Positions 1 through 8,560 are shown, counted from the first letter of the stretch. The stretch: 56,800 nt of DNA from DATAJX01 sp964601735 (GCA_964601735.1 CAZROO010000008.1:1-56800), one strand, 5' to 3'. Made by a program: numbers and translations. The notes: generated by a model from the letters alone, not told the origin.

Positions 1-6
1 TGAATC

Positions 7-81
7 TGGTGCCGACGGAGAGGATTGAACTCCCGACCTTCGGTTTACAAAACCGCTGCACTACCGCTGTGCTACGTCGGC
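7..81 (-). tRNA. tRNA-Thr (anticodon TGT)
   Basis: The complementary strand folds as a complete cloverleaf. The 7-bp acceptor GCCGACG pairs with CGTCGGC, the discriminator is A and CCA is encoded. The anticodon loop TTTGTAA gives TGT (reads ACA). The top base pair of the anticodon stem is a G-A mismatch. It is transcribed leftward, off the window edge. Confidence 0.96.
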
Positions 82-89
82 ACCGGGCC

Positions 90-722
90 TTATATAGCCG
101 ATTTCACCACAAACCCAAAGCGGCAAACGTTGCCGCCTTCCTGGATGCACGATTCGTGAACCACTTTCGCATCGGTCAGTCCGGCCAGCAGCGCGGTATC
201 AAACCGGCATACCTGGCGGTAGGGCCCAGCCACATGGTGGTACACGCAATTGGAGGCTTCAATCGCGGGCAGGCCGTTGCCTTTCACTACCCGCGCCTGG
301 TAATCCAGCCGGTTCAACACCCCGGCGGCCTCGATAATCCGCACCTTCACCGGCTTGCCCTTCAACTCCGCCGACAGGCCACGGGCCGTGGCGCTGCCCA
401 GCCGGGCCAGCCACCGGCGCAGGCCTTCGTCACCTTTTTCGGCTTTAATCGCCTCCAACATCACCGCCGAAAGCATGCCGTACTGCTTGGGAAAAACATC
501 CAGCCCGCGCGTACTCAGCCGAAACACCCCGCCGGGGCGCCCCCCGCTGCTGGCGGCACTGCCACGCTCCACGTAGCCCAACCCTTCCAGCGCGGTCAGG
601 TGCTGGCGCACCGCCGTACGGCTGATGCCCAACCCCTCGCCCACCACCCGCATGGTCAAACCGGCCCGGTGGGCCAGCAGCAGGTGCAGCAGTTGCCGTT
701 GGGTATCTCCAAGCGCTTCCAT
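90..722 (-). CDS. SufR/COG2345-like winged-helix regulator with Cys-rich Fe-S type C-terminus
   Basis: This 210-residue protein starts with an ArsR-like winged helix (about residues 8-75; recognition helix near SRTAVRQHL). The C-terminal part carries four spaced cysteines (NCVYHH, RQVCRFD, HESCIQ, NVCRFGF). This is the layout of the COG2345/SufR group, whose members sense Fe-S or metal status through such cysteines. It is divergent from the membrane-protein gene at 842, with about 120 bp between them, so it may control that promoter. The cofactor and targets are inference. It lies just upstream of tRNA-Thr on the same strand. Confidence 0.82.
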   Translation of the reverse strand: MEALGDTQRQLLHLLLAHRAGLTMRVVGEGLGISRTAVRQHLTALEGLGYVERGSAASSGGRPGGVFRLSTRGLDVFPKQYGMLSAVMLEAIKAEKGDEGLRRWLARLGSATARGLSAELKGKPVKVRIIEAAGVLNRLDYQARVVKGNGLPAIEASNCVYHHVAGPYRQVCRFDTALLAGLTDAKVVHESCIQEGGNVCRFGFVVKSAI

Positions 723-841
723 GCCGCTGCCATAACATGCGTCAATACTAAATTAAATAGCTTTTGACATATTTATATGACTAAAGTATTCAGGCTCATT
801 AACTTAATATCAACCCACTAAACAAAGGAACCTCTCCTCAA

Positions 842-1327
842 ATGCCTACTTCCCGCAACAACCCCTTCCTCGCCGCGCTGGCCACAAGCCAGGCCGCAGG
901 CCTCATCATGGCCGTCGTCGTCATGCTGGTGTTCACTATCTTCCTCGGCAAGGGCCCCATCTACCCGGTGCAGGTCATCGGCTCGGCGGTGTTTGGCGAA
1001 AACGCCCTGGCCGGCTTCAACCTCCCCGCGTTTCTGGCCGGCTTGGTGCTGCACCAAACCGCCGCGCTGGCGTGGGGCGTACCGTTTGCCATCCTCGCCG
1101 TCATGCTCGGCATCAGCACCCCGCTGGCTGCTACGGCACTGGGCCTCGGCGTCGCCGTGGTCAGCATGGTCGATGCCTACGTCATCGTCCCGGCCGTAAT
1201 GGAACGCCTCCACGGCACCGACATCTGGAACCGCGAAGTGCCGATTTTCTGGGATTGGGCCGCGCACCTGGTGTACGGCGCCAGCTATGGGCTCTACCCG
1301 TGGGTGCGCAGCAAGCTGGGCCTGTAA
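842..1327 (+). CDS. small multi-pass inner-membrane protein, unknown function
   Basis: This 161-residue protein has hydrophobic segments at about residues 19-36, 60-78, 80-120 and 134-155, so about four membrane spans. It ends with an aromatic motif HLVYGASYGLYPW. It has no catalytic signature I recognise. The ATG is preceded by an AGGAACC stretch acting as ribosome site. It is divergent from the SufR-like regulator and followed by a strong terminator at 1344, so it is probably a single-gene unit possibly controlled by that regulator. Confidence 0.75.
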   Translation: MPTSRNNPFLAALATSQAAGLIMAVVVMLVFTIFLGKGPIYPVQVIGSAVFGENALAGFNLPAFLAGLVLHQTAALAWGVPFAILAVMLGISTPLAATALGLGVAVVSMVDAYVIVPAVMERLHGTDIWNREVPIFWDWAAHLVYGASYGLYPWVRSKLGL

Positions 1328-1343
1328 AGCCCCGCCACCAGCC

Positions 1344-1370
1344 AAAAACGCCCGCCCCGGGCGTTTTTGT
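1344..1370 (+). terminator. rho-independent terminator
   Basis: An AAAAACGCCCG arm pairs with CGGGCGTTTTT and is followed by further T residues, 17 bp after the stop of the membrane-protein gene. Confidence 0.85.
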
Positions 1371-1453
1371 TTATAAGGCATTGCCATTCCCGCATTGAAT
1401 TTTTTTCCGTTCCGGTTTCATGGTGTCCACTTACAAAAAGGAGGCACTTGAAC

Positions 1454-2059
1454 ATGCGCAGCATCGAAGACAGTAAAATCCTGATCATCGCCACCGACGG
1501 CTACGAAAAAGCCGAGCTCGAACAGCCGCTGCACGAACTCCGCAGCCGGGGCGCCACGGTAGCGGTGGCCGCGCCGCACAAAACGCTTGAGCCTGGCATC
1601 ATCCGCGCCTGGAACGGCCACAAGGCCGACTGGGACAGAAGCGTGCCGGTCGACCTCACCTTCGGCGAAGTCGACCCCGGCGACTTCGACGCGCTGGTCA
1701 TTCCCGGCGGGGTGATGAATCCGGACAAACTGCGCCGCGACGGCACGGCGGTCGACCTGGTCAAACGGTTCGTCGCCCAGGGCAAGGTGGTCGCAGCCAT
1801 CTGCCACGGGCCGTGGCTGCTGGTCGAGGCCGGCGTTTTGCAGGGCCGCACCGCCACCTCGTTCGCCAGCATAAAAACCGACATGGTGAACGCGGGCGCC
1901 GACTGGGTGGACGAGGAAGTGGCGGTGGACGGCAGCGTCATCACCAGCCGCAGCCCGGCCGACCTCCCCGCCTTCATCCGTAAAATCATCGAGGAGGTGG
2001 AAGAAGGCGACCACAGCCCGCGTCGGGGCGTCCAGCACTTCGGCGAACCACTGCACTAA
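1454..2059 (+). CDS. DJ-1/PfpI-family glutamine-amidotransferase-like protein
   Basis: This 201-residue class I glutamine amidotransferase-like domain begins KILIIATDGYEKAELEQP. It has the nucleophile-elbow Cys in AAICHGPWLL and the C-terminal ITSRSPADLPAF motif typical of the PfpI/YhbO group. Those proteins act in stress survival as deglycase, chaperone or peptidase-like enzymes; the exact activity here is not known. The ATG at 1454 is chosen because AGGAGG lies at ideal distance upstream; an in-frame extension to 1367 would overlap the previous terminator. A terminator follows at 2068. Confidence 0.9.
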   Translation: MRSIEDSKILIIATDGYEKAELEQPLHELRSRGATVAVAAPHKTLEPGIIRAWNGHKADWDRSVPVDLTFGEVDPGDFDALVIPGGVMNPDKLRRDGTAVDLVKRFVAQGKVVAAICHGPWLLVEAGVLQGRTATSFASIKTDMVNAGADWVDEEVAVDGSVITSRSPADLPAFIRKIIEEVEEGDHSPRRGVQHFGEPLH

Positions 2060-2067
2060 AAATGATA

Positions 2068-2090
2068 GAGGCCTTCAGGCCTCTTTTTTC
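2068..2090 (+). terminator. rho-independent terminator
   Basis: GAGGCC pairs with GGCCTC around a TTCA loop, followed by six T. It lies 8 bp after the PfpI-family stop codon. Confidence 0.88.
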
Positions 2091-2207
2091 ATATCTTCGT
2101 CATTGCGAGGAGCACGGCCCACAGTCGGTAAAATATCTCCTCCGTTTAAGCCGCGCGCATGTGGCAATCCATGCTGTCCTTAATCGGAGCCTGTACCTCT
2201 CTCCTTT

Positions 2208-3986
2208 TTATTTATCCAACCCCAACTCCTCCAGCACATCCTCCCGCGTCACCCCCTGAATATGCAACGCATGCCACACCGCCATCACCGTCAGGCTGAA
2301 CGCCACCTTCCCCACTTTGCGGTCGCCCAGCTTCTTCAAAACAGCCTCGCGCCCCTTCTCCGTCAGCACGTCGTTGATGAAGGCGCTCTGCCGCCAGAAG
2401 TGCGCCACACGGTCTTTTCCTCCCGCCAGCCACGCCCCCACCGGCACGCTGAACCCCTGCTTTTTGCCAAACGCCAGCTCCTCAAACCCGCGCCGCTTCA
2501 AACGCTCGCGCAACAGCCATTTGCCAAAGCCGTCACGCACCTTCAACCCGTCCGGCAGCGCAAACCCGAACGCCGCCAGCGCGTCATCCAGGTACGGCAC
2601 CCGCCCTTCCACGCCCTGCACCATCAGCGTGCGGTCGAGCTTCAGCAGCAAGCCGTGCGGCAACCACTCGGCCACGTCGGCGCCCTGTTTTTTCTGAAGC
2701 GCCGACCACCCTCTCGTCGGCCACGGCAGCTTCACCTCACGCTTCACCCCGGCCAGTTTTGGCTCCTTTAAATATCCCTTCACCGCCGCCAGCTCGCCAC
2801 CGCGCCAGCGCCGCAGCAAGTCCTTCCACCACGGCCGCTGGTAGCTCTTGTACCCGCCAAAAATCTCATCCCCGCCTTCACCCGAAAGCACCACCTTCAT
2901 CCCGCTCTCGCGCGCCGTCCGCGCCAGCTTCAGTAGCGGCAGCGCGGCATAGTCCAGCGCCATGTCGTCCAGCGCAAAGGCCATGTCCACCAGCCCGGGC
3001 CAAAAGTCCTCTTCGCCATAAACCACTTCGGTATGCAAAGCCCCTACCTCACCCGCCAGCGTCCGTGCGGCGGCCCTTTCATCCTTCGCGTTTTCAACAT
3101 CAAACCGCGCGGTGAAGCTCCGCACATCCACCCCCAAATCCCGCAGCGTCACCACCATGTTGGTACTGTCCAACCCGCCCGACAAAAACACCCCCACGCC
3201 CACCTCACCCTGCAAGTGCCGCGTCATCGCCGCGCGCATGGTCTGTTCAAATTCCTCCAGCACCTTCTCGGCATCCATCTTCACCGGCGCTTTCAACGGC
3301 GGCAACCGCCGCCCGCGCTCGACAATCTTCCCCTCCCGCACCAGCAGCCACTCGCCCGGCAGCAAGCGCTTGATACCCGCAAACAGCGTCTCATCCCCCG
3401 GCGTATCGTGGTAGTTCAGAACCAGACCCAAAGCGTGCTGGTTCACCTCCCGCGCCACCCAGCCCGCCGCCAGCAGCGCGCGCGGTTCACTGGCACAGGC
3501 GAAACCCTTCGCCGTTTCAGCATAGTAAAGCGGCTTGATGCCAAACACGTCCCGCGCCACCACCATGCTGTTGTCACGCGTGTCGGCAATGATGATGCCG
3601 TACATCCCCTGCAGCTTCTCAAACGCCGAAACCCCGTCCCGCGCGTACATCCACAGCGGCGGCTCGCAATCGCTGTCGGTGGCAAGCTTCACGCCCCCCG
3701 CGCGGAGTTCCTCCTGCAATTCGCGGTAATTGTAAATCTCACCATTCGCCACCAGCGCCTGGGTCGCGCTCATCCCCGCCGCGTCTGGCAACTTCGCCAG
3801 CAGCGGCTGCGCCCCGCCCGCCACGTCCACAATGCTCAAGCGGGTATGAATCACCGCCAGCCCGCCCTGCGCCCACACCCCCTCGCCGTCCGGACCCCGG
3901 TGCGCCAACGCACTCGCCATCAACGCCGGAAGCTGCGGGCTCACCCGCGCCTTGCCCGCCAAACAGATACCCGCAATCCCGCACAT
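2208..3986 (-). CDS. asnB: asparagine synthetase (glutamine-hydrolysing)
   Basis: This 592-residue cytosolic enzyme makes asparagine from aspartate, glutamine and ATP. The mature nucleophile is Cys2 (MCGIAGI). The class II glutaminase domain runs to about residue 200 with the RGPDGEG and NGEIYNY motifs. The synthetase domain has the PP-loop SGGLDST near residue 269 and the SGEGGDEIFGGY motif. The start lies 9 bp after the comF stop on the same strand, so the two probably form an operon. Both key active sites look intact. Confidence 0.96.
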   Translation of the reverse strand: MCGIAGICLAGKARVSPQLPALMASALAHRGPDGEGVWAQGGLAVIHTRLSIVDVAGGAQPLLAKLPDAAGMSATQALVANGEIYNYRELQEELRAGGVKLATDSDCEPPLWMYARDGVSAFEKLQGMYGIIIADTRDNSMVVARDVFGIKPLYYAETAKGFACASEPRALLAAGWVAREVNQHALGLVLNYHDTPGDETLFAGIKRLLPGEWLLVREGKIVERGRRLPPLKAPVKMDAEKVLEEFEQTMRAAMTRHLQGEVGVGVFLSGGLDSTNMVVTLRDLGVDVRSFTARFDVENAKDERAAARTLAGEVGALHTEVVYGEEDFWPGLVDMAFALDDMALDYAALPLLKLARTARESGMKVVLSGEGGDEIFGGYKSYQRPWWKDLLRRWRGGELAAVKGYLKEPKLAGVKREVKLPWPTRGWSALQKKQGADVAEWLPHGLLLKLDRTLMVQGVEGRVPYLDDALAAFGFALPDGLKVRDGFGKWLLRERLKRRGFEELAFGKKQGFSVPVGAWLAGGKDRVAHFWRQSAFINDVLTEKGREAVLKKLGDRKVGKVAFSLTVMAVWHALHIQGVTREDVLEELGLDK

Positions 3987-3995
3987 ACCCGCACC

Positions 3996-4694
3996 CTAGC
4001 CTAACTGGGCGCTCAAGTCCCTACCCGGTGCCGTATAACAAAGCGTCCTCACCTGAACGTTCACGGCCCCCGCCCGCCGCAATGCCAGCGCACACGCCCG
4101 CGCCGTCGCCCCGGTGGTGAAAATATCATCCACCAGCACCACCTGCCGCCCGTCCATATTCGCGCACTCAAAATCGGTGCCGGAAAGCTTCAGCCGCTGC
4201 GCCCGCGTCTTCGCCGCCTGGAGCTTCCCGTCACGCACCTTGCGCAAGCTCAATACATCCACCGGCAGCCCCTTGATGCGCCCCAGCGCCTGCGCCAGCA
4301 GCGCGGCATGATTGTAGGTGCGTTTCCGCAACTTCTTCACATGCAGCGGCACCGGCACCAGCAGCCAGTTTCCTTCCGGCATCTTTTCCGCCATCAGCCG
4401 GGCCAACGCCTGCGTCACCTCCGGCCGGTCATGGAATTTCCAGCGCAAAACCACCTCGCGGAGAGCTCCCTCGTACAGCAGCGGCGCGGCAAACCCGGCC
4501 ACCGCAGCGGGCAGTGGCGGCGGCAGCACGCCGGTCTTGTCCCACCACGGCAATTTCGCATAACAATTCGGGCAAAACCCAACCGGCTCACTCGCCGGCA
4601 ACCTGGCATTGCAAGCCACGCAGGCGGGCGGCAAAAACCACCCCACAATCCGCTTAAGTCCTTCAAAAAACATAAAAAACGTCTTTATTTTCAC
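3996..4694 (-). CDS. comF: ComF-family phosphoribosyltransferase-like protein
   Basis: This 232-residue protein has an N-terminal zinc ribbon (CVAC...CPNC near residues 24-43) and a C-terminal phosphoribosyltransferase fold with the PRPP-binding signature VLVDDIFTTGATA. ComF proteins assist uptake or processing of incoming DNA during natural transformation, although many orthologues are untested. It is followed directly by asnB, a pairing I cannot explain functionally. An alternative Met occurs 7 residues in. Confidence 0.9.
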   Translation of the reverse strand: MKIKTFFMFFEGLKRIVGWFLPPACVACNARLPASEPVGFCPNCYAKLPWWDKTGVLPPPLPAAVAGFAAPLLYEGALREVVLRWKFHDRPEVTQALARLMAEKMPEGNWLLVPVPLHVKKLRKRTYNHAALLAQALGRIKGLPVDVLSLRKVRDGKLQAAKTRAQRLKLSGTDFECANMDGRQVVLVDDIFTTGATARACALALRRAGAVNVQVRTLCYTAPGRDLSAQLG

Positions 4695-4786
4695 TTTACG
4701 AAATAAAATTTCTTTATGACCGATAACTTACACCCCAACGGCTATCCTGTCCTTGTTGAACCTGCGAACGAAGGGAGTAAAGACGT

Positions 4787-5038
4787 ATGAAAAAACCGTT
4801 TCTGATGATTCCCCTGATCGGCGCCGTAGCGCTGGGCGGCTGCTCAACCACCAACTGGACGACCACCGAAACCGTGCTGGGCGGTGCCGCCGTCGGCGCA
4901 CTGGTCGGTACGGGCCTGGGCGTAGGCGTGGCGGCCATCGGCGGAACAAACCTGTGGACAGGCGCGCTGGTGGGTGCCGGCGTAGGCGGCGGTCTGGGCG
5001 CCGCGGGCGGTGCGGTGGCCAACGAACCGCTGTACTAA
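4787..5038 (+). CDS. glycine-zipper outer-membrane lipoprotein (tandem copy 1)
   Basis: This is an 83-residue precursor. A signal peptide ends in the lipobox LGGC, so Cys19 should be lipidated. The mature part is almost entirely a Gly/Ala zipper (VLGGAAVGALVGTGLG, then ALVGAGVGGGLGAAGG) interrupted by NLWTG. Such zippers pack against membranes or oligomerise. GGGAG precedes the ATG. The next gene, 44 bp downstream, has the same plan and the same N-W-TGAL element, so the pair arose by duplication. Confidence 0.85.
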   Translation: MKKPFLMIPLIGAVALGGCSTTNWTTTETVLGGAAVGALVGTGLGVGVAAIGGTNLWTGALVGAGVGGGLGAAGGAVANEPLY

Positions 5039-5082
5039 GCGCCACGCATAAGCCCACAACCCATATAACAAGGAAAACACTC

Positions 5083-5331
5083 ATGAAAACATTACACAAA
5101 ACAACTCTCGTCACCGTCGCCGTCGGCGCGGGCCTCATCCTCGCCGGCTGCGGCGAATCGGTGGCTGACCGCAGCATCAGCGGCGCGGGCCTCGGCGCGG
5201 GCGTGGGCGCGGGCGCGGCAGCGCTTACCGGCGGTAACCCGTGGACCGGCGCCCTCATCGGCGGCGCGGTCGGCGGCGTCGGCGGTGCGGCCACGGCCCC
5301 GCGTTACCATCATTACGACTACGGCTACTAA
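5083..5331 (+). CDS. glycine-zipper outer-membrane lipoprotein (tandem copy 2)
   Basis: This 82-residue precursor has the lipobox LAGC, then a glycine zipper (GAGLGAGVGAGAAAL, NPWTGALIGGAVGGVGG) and a short His/Tyr tail (RYHHYDYGY) that the neighbouring paralogue lacks. AAGGAAAA precedes the ATG at 5083. A terminator follows, so the two lipoproteins are probably one transcript. The function is unknown beyond an envelope location. The His/Tyr tail could bind metal; this is speculation. Confidence 0.85.
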   Translation: MKTLHKTTLVTVAVGAGLILAGCGESVADRSISGAGLGAGVGAGAAALTGGNPWTGALIGGAVGGVGGAATAPRYHHYDYGY

Positions 5332-5337
5332 AATCCC

Positions 5338-5366
5338 AAAAGGGCCCCGGCGAGGGCCCCTTTTTC
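5338..5366 (+). terminator. rho-independent terminator
   Basis: AAAGGGCCC pairs with GGGCCCCTTT (one bulged C) around a short loop and is followed by a T run, just after the second glycine-zipper gene. Confidence 0.85.
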
Positions 5367-5448
5367 TTGCAGCCACGCCAGCCCTGCCCTATAACCCCGC
5401 CATCATCCCCCGTTTCCCGCGCCCCGGCGCCAAAACCACGAGGCTTCC

Positions 5449-6156
5449 ATGCTGCCGCGTTACTCTCCCCACCAGCCGGGCGTCATCATCTACGACAACG
5501 ATGACACCCTCATCGATTCCGGCCCCTACGTCGAAAAATTCCTCCAGCAATGGATAGCCGACAACATCGGCATTTCGCCCGAACTGGCCTTTGCCCAGCT
5601 CAGCGAAGGCTATCGCCTCCATAACGATAGCTACGGCCACGTCGCGCGGCTGAACGACCTGCCGCCCGACTGGCCCGACAAAGCCTCCATCACCGTCCAT
5701 CAGGCGCTGGCCGACCAAATGGAGGATTTTGTCGAACATAACCCCCACCTGCTGGAACAGTTCCGGCAGTTGCAGGCGCAGGGTCATATCATCGGCATCC
5801 TCTCGCAGGCCCGCCGGGTCTACCTCGACCGCTCGCTGGCCATCATGGAGCTGTTGCAGGTTCTCCACCCGCAACTTGTGATGGCTTACGAATGCGTCGG
5901 CGGCCATCTCAAGCGCAAGCCGGAACCCTACCGGACGGTCCTGCACCGGACAGCGGAAATCGCCCCCGGCCGCTGGCACCTGATGGTCGACGACAGCCCC
6001 GGCAACCTGCCATGCGCCGCCGACGAAGGCTTCACCACGGCCCTGGTGGGCAAGCACAGGAGCGCATCCGGCAAGTTCATCCACACCCGACACACTGATG
6101 TGTATGACCTCAACGAGGCCATGCTCAACGGCACCTTCAAGCCGCAATACAATTAA
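5449..6156 (+). CDS. HAD-superfamily phosphatase
   Basis: This 235-residue soluble protein has HAD motif I as YDNDDTLIDS (Asp nucleophile and general acid, with Asp in the usual Gly place), motif II Ser in GILSQAR, motif III Lys in LKRKPEPY and motif IV in MVDDSPGN. A helical cap lies between motifs I and II. The substrate cannot be told from sequence; small phosphorylated metabolites or nucleotides are usual. It is followed by a very strong terminator that marks the left edge of the repeat-rich accessory segment. Confidence 0.85.
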   Translation: MLPRYSPHQPGVIIYDNDDTLIDSGPYVEKFLQQWIADNIGISPELAFAQLSEGYRLHNDSYGHVARLNDLPPDWPDKASITVHQALADQMEDFVEHNPHLLEQFRQLQAQGHIIGILSQARRVYLDRSLAIMELLQVLHPQLVMAYECVGGHLKRKPEPYRTVLHRTAEIAPGRWHLMVDDSPGNLPCAADEGFTTALVGKHRSASGKFIHTRHTDVYDLNEAMLNGTFKPQYN

Positions 6157-6169
6157 CGAAAACAGGAAA

Positions 6170-6209
6170 AAAGCCGCCGGAGAGAAAAGCCCTCTCCGGC
6201 GGCTTTGCC
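6170..6209 (+). terminator. strong rho-independent terminator
   Basis: A perfect 15-bp stem (AAAGCCGCCGGAGAG with its complement) closes a 7-nt loop immediately after the HAD gene. Confidence 0.9.
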
Positions 6210-6260
6210 GCAACCTATCTCAACCAGACCCATCGCAACATTACCAATGGAAAGAGGAAA

Positions 6261-6316
6261 AAAAATCGCGCCACAGTCCCCACCGAAGCCACCGCCGCCC
6301 ACCGCGATTTGGCCTC
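6261..6316 (+). repeat. AATCGCG/CGCGATT hairpin repeat, copy A
   Basis: AATCGCG at 6264 and CGCGATT at 6303 can pair around a conserved C-rich interior (CCACAGTCCCCACCGAAGCC). It is followed by GGCCTCC and by a longer segment, up to about 6390, shared with copy E. Confidence 0.85.
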
Positions 6317-6420
6317 CAACCAAACCTCCACCGAACACACCCATCAGAACAAGACCCATAGCGCCCGCCACGCGCCAATGGCCACAGCCGCCTCAATAGC
6401 CCGACGTACCTGTAAGTAAG

Positions 6421-6480
6421 AAAAAAGAATCGCGCCACAGTCCCCACCGAAGCCACCGCCCCATGTCGCGATTCGGCCTC
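6421..6480 (+). repeat. AATCGCG/CGCGATT hairpin repeat, copy B
   Basis: It has the same arms (6428-6434 and 6467-6473) and C-rich interior. The 3' flank CCCCGCATCAAAATCA is shared with copy D. One extra base shifts the reading frame relative to copy A, which argues against a coding role. Confidence 0.85.
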
Positions 6481-6576
6481 CCCCGCATCAAAATCAAACT
6501 TACCGCAACCCGCGATACGAACCACAGTCTCAATAGCAACGTACCAGCAGGCAAAAAAGAGCACCTACCAAATAAG

Positions 6577-6635
6577 AAAAAAATCGCGCCACAGCCCCCA
6601 TCGAAGCCACCGCCCCATGTCGCGATTTGGCCTCC
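6577..6635 (+). repeat. AATCGCG/CGCGATT hairpin repeat, copy C
   Basis: The arms lie at 6582-6588 and 6621-6627. The interior carries CCCCCATCGAAGCC, the variant also seen in copy E. Confidence 0.85.
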
Positions 6636-6734
6636 GCCCTTCCAGAAAAATCCCTCCTGAACACTTCCCTTTTCCAAAGGGAAAAGCCATCGTACCCACC
6701 ACGCATCAACAAAGCGTGCCTTTGGCGCGACGGG

Positions 6735-6808
6735 AATCCACAAGGAGCATGGTTATGGCAGAGCATTAGCAAATGCCCTCCGTCATTCCCGCGAAGGCAG
6801 GAATCCAG
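6735..6808 (+). repeat. left copy of ~75-bp outer inverted repeat
   Basis: The segment runs from the GGTTATGGCAGAGCATTAG part to a terminal hairpin ATTCCCGCGAAGGCAGGAAT. Its reverse complement is recognisable at 11532-11606. Together they bracket the accessory segment. Confidence 0.8.
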
Positions 6809-6876
6809 AGTCCCTTGAGGTTCATTATATTTTATGACATGCATAGTATACACCGTATCATCTTCAGGAGTTTTAT

Positions 6877-7446
6877 ATGTTCGAGTTTGAAGAACCCGAG
6901 TCTTGTGAAGGTTGCAAAGACGTTGAAATGACAGATTCTGAAAAGTATTTCAGGAGATGGCTTAATAACTCAAAAGTGGCTTATTCTTTTCTGTGTCAGA
7001 AAGATGGACATAAGGACGAATGTCCAAATCTTCCGATAGAGAAGTTTGATGCTGCTAGGGATTTTAAACGCCCGGATTTTATGGTGTCTCTTGGTAGGAG
7101 GCGTAAAAGACTTGCCATTGAGATAAAGCAAAAACTCAAACTTCCCTTCGATATTAGGAGAAGCGAACTTGATGGACTTTTGAATTATAGCAAGGAATTC
7201 AGAACTACACCTTTCATTGTTTGTTTTCTAATAAGGGATTTTACTACAAGCTACTGGATCCCCTTGAATCACATTCTTTGGGATAATAGACATCCTGCCA
7301 TCACTTTCAAAGAATTCGAGAGTAAGGCAGATGGTGCATTTAAATTTGGTCCAGACCAAATGCACCACGTGGATTTAAAAGCCACGCTTCTCAAAAAGGC
7401 TTGGCCTCAGATTGATGATTTCGAGAGACAATTTCGCCCCCGTTAG
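6877..7446 (+). CDS. hypothetical protein with PD-(D/E)xK nuclease-like motif
   Basis: This 189-residue protein is from visibly AT-richer DNA than its neighbours. The segment RPDFMVSLG...LAIEIKQKL (about residues 68-90) has the PD...(D/E)xK spacing on adjoining strands seen in restriction-endonuclease-like folds. Several Cys/His near the N-terminus (CEGC, CQKDGHKDEC) could bind zinc. Family membership is inference from motif and predicted strand order only. It begins 69 bp inside the outer inverted repeat, ends in a bidirectional terminator, and is convergent with the membrane-anchored gene at 7458. Base use suggests lateral acquisition. Confidence 0.7.
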   Translation: MFEFEEPESCEGCKDVEMTDSEKYFRRWLNNSKVAYSFLCQKDGHKDECPNLPIEKFDAARDFKRPDFMVSLGRRRKRLAIEIKQKLKLPFDIRRSELDGLLNYSKEFRTTPFIVCFLIRDFTTSYWIPLNHILWDNRHPAITFKEFESKADGAFKFGPDQMHHVDLKATLLKKAWPQIDDFERQFRPR

Positions 7447-7459
7447 GGGGCGTTTTTTT
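7435..7459. terminator. bidirectional terminator between convergent genes
   Basis: CGCCCCC pairs with GGGGGCG around GTTA, followed by seven T on the plus strand. The stem overlaps the stop codon of the nuclease-like gene. Confidence 0.85.
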
Positions 7460-8213
7460 ATTTGCCAGGTTTTGTTGGTACTTTTTTGGAGTGTAATAAA
7501 TCATTCACATTTGTAGCAGCGGTGAATGGAGCACATATTTGTGGTTGAGGTGACTTAGCTGGCTTACCATCACAATCCTTGTCTGTGCAGTTAAATAAGT
7601 CACAGGTATCCAAGCTGGCCGGAACTCTTAATGGAATATCCATGAGCTTGTTCATTTTACCGCAATATTGAACGGTATGTTCATTGTTAAAAGAATCTTT
7701 AAATGTAACTTTCGAAACAAAGTAAATATCTTTGGTGTCGTTCTGAACATCGCGCACTTGAGATTGATCAAAATAGATATAGCTGCTGGGGAGACCAGAA
7801 GCGCTGCTAATAGTTATCGGATCTTTTTTTACTTTTTCATCATAAGAACCAGAGAAAAAATTTTCATATAAATACTCTCCGGGGAAATTTAGTTGCCCTT
7901 TCCCTTTGTCACAGGAAAATGCAGCGATGTATGTCTTTGCACCTGTAGCTGCATTTGAGGTGGTATTAACAAATGTAGCACCAAAATAGCCTAAATCTCC
8001 TAGAACATTAGTTCCACCGACTATAGTAATAGTCGGCACTTTAGCTAGCCATTCATCTTTGGATAACTTGCTAAGTTGCCAAGCAAATACGGCTGATGCA
8101 ACGGTAGCTAATGCAACCACAACTGTAGAAATTAGCTGCGTAACTTCGGCACTTGGTAAATATTTTTTCCAGCTCACGATATTGAAGATTGCAGGTTCAC
8201 ATAAGGAAATCAA
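7458..8213 (-). CDS. hypothetical protein with N-terminal membrane anchor
   Basis: This 251-residue protein of unknown family is AT-rich like its neighbour. A single hydrophobic segment (about residues 24-47, LISTVVVALATVASAVFAW) is followed by a large polar domain with six cysteines clustered toward the C-terminus (YCGKM, DTCDLFNCTDKDCDGK, QICAPF), suggesting disulphides or metal binding outside the cytoplasm. It faces the nuclease-like gene tail to tail. The pairing of a nuclease-like and a membrane protein is seen in some defence modules, but nothing here proves that. Confidence 0.65.
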   Translation of the reverse strand: MISLCEPAIFNIVSWKKYLPSAEVTQLISTVVVALATVASAVFAWQLSKLSKDEWLAKVPTITIVGGTNVLGDLGYFGATFVNTTSNAATGAKTYIAAFSCDKGKGQLNFPGEYLYENFFSGSYDEKVKKDPITISSASGLPSSYIYFDQSQVRDVQNDTKDIYFVSKVTFKDSFNNEHTVQYCGKMNKLMDIPLRVPASLDTCDLFNCTDKDCDGKPAKSPQPQICAPFTAATNVNDLLHSKKVPTKPGK

Positions 8214-8303
8214 GTTTTTAAAGATACATCAACCGGCGATGCAACGCTCCTCATCCCACCACCAGCCCAACAATATCCACAAGCAAGACACCCACCGAGT
8301 CAT

Positions 8304-8362
8304 GAAAAAAATCGCGCCACAGTCCCCACCGAAGCCACCGCCGCCCACCGCGATTTGACCTC
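8304..8362 (+). repeat. AATCGCG/CGCGATT hairpin repeat, copy D
   Basis: The arms lie at 8310-8316 and 8349-8355. The interior is nearly identical to copy A, while the downstream flank matches copy B. This mosaic suggests recombination among copies. Confidence 0.85.
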
Positions 8363-8560
8363 CCCCGCATCAAAATCATGTTTACCGTAACTTATCCGCT
8401 ACCCTCCCGGGAATTGCCCCCTTTCGCTAAAAGGAATCGCGGCCACAGCCGCCGCAAAGGCCATGCCGTATCCCCACGATGCGAATCAACCGCTTCAACG
8501 GCCTCCCACACCCCAGCGGCCATACCTCGCTCACGTTCCTGAAGAAGAATAACTCCAAAG

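Larger units (their letters stand above)
6215..6876. other. gene-free repeat cluster
   Basis: I see no convincing gene. The stretch holds three copies of a roughly 57-bp hairpin repeat (6261, 6421, 6577) and the left copy of a ~75-bp inverted repeat (6735-6808). Short proline-rich reading frames over the repeats are not conserved in frame between copies. Confidence 0.7.

Noticed and set aside
2098..2140. CGTCATTGCGAGGAGC-like sequence between the PfpI-family gene and asnB
   Set aside because: It resembles a widespread proteobacterial intergenic repeat, but only one degraded copy is visible, so I do not annotate it.
6205..6399. Proline-rich reading frames over the hairpin repeats (also around 6463, 8059 and 8479)
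   Set aside because: The shared peptide comes from the repeat itself, the frame is not kept between copies (copy B is shifted), and there is no ribosome site.
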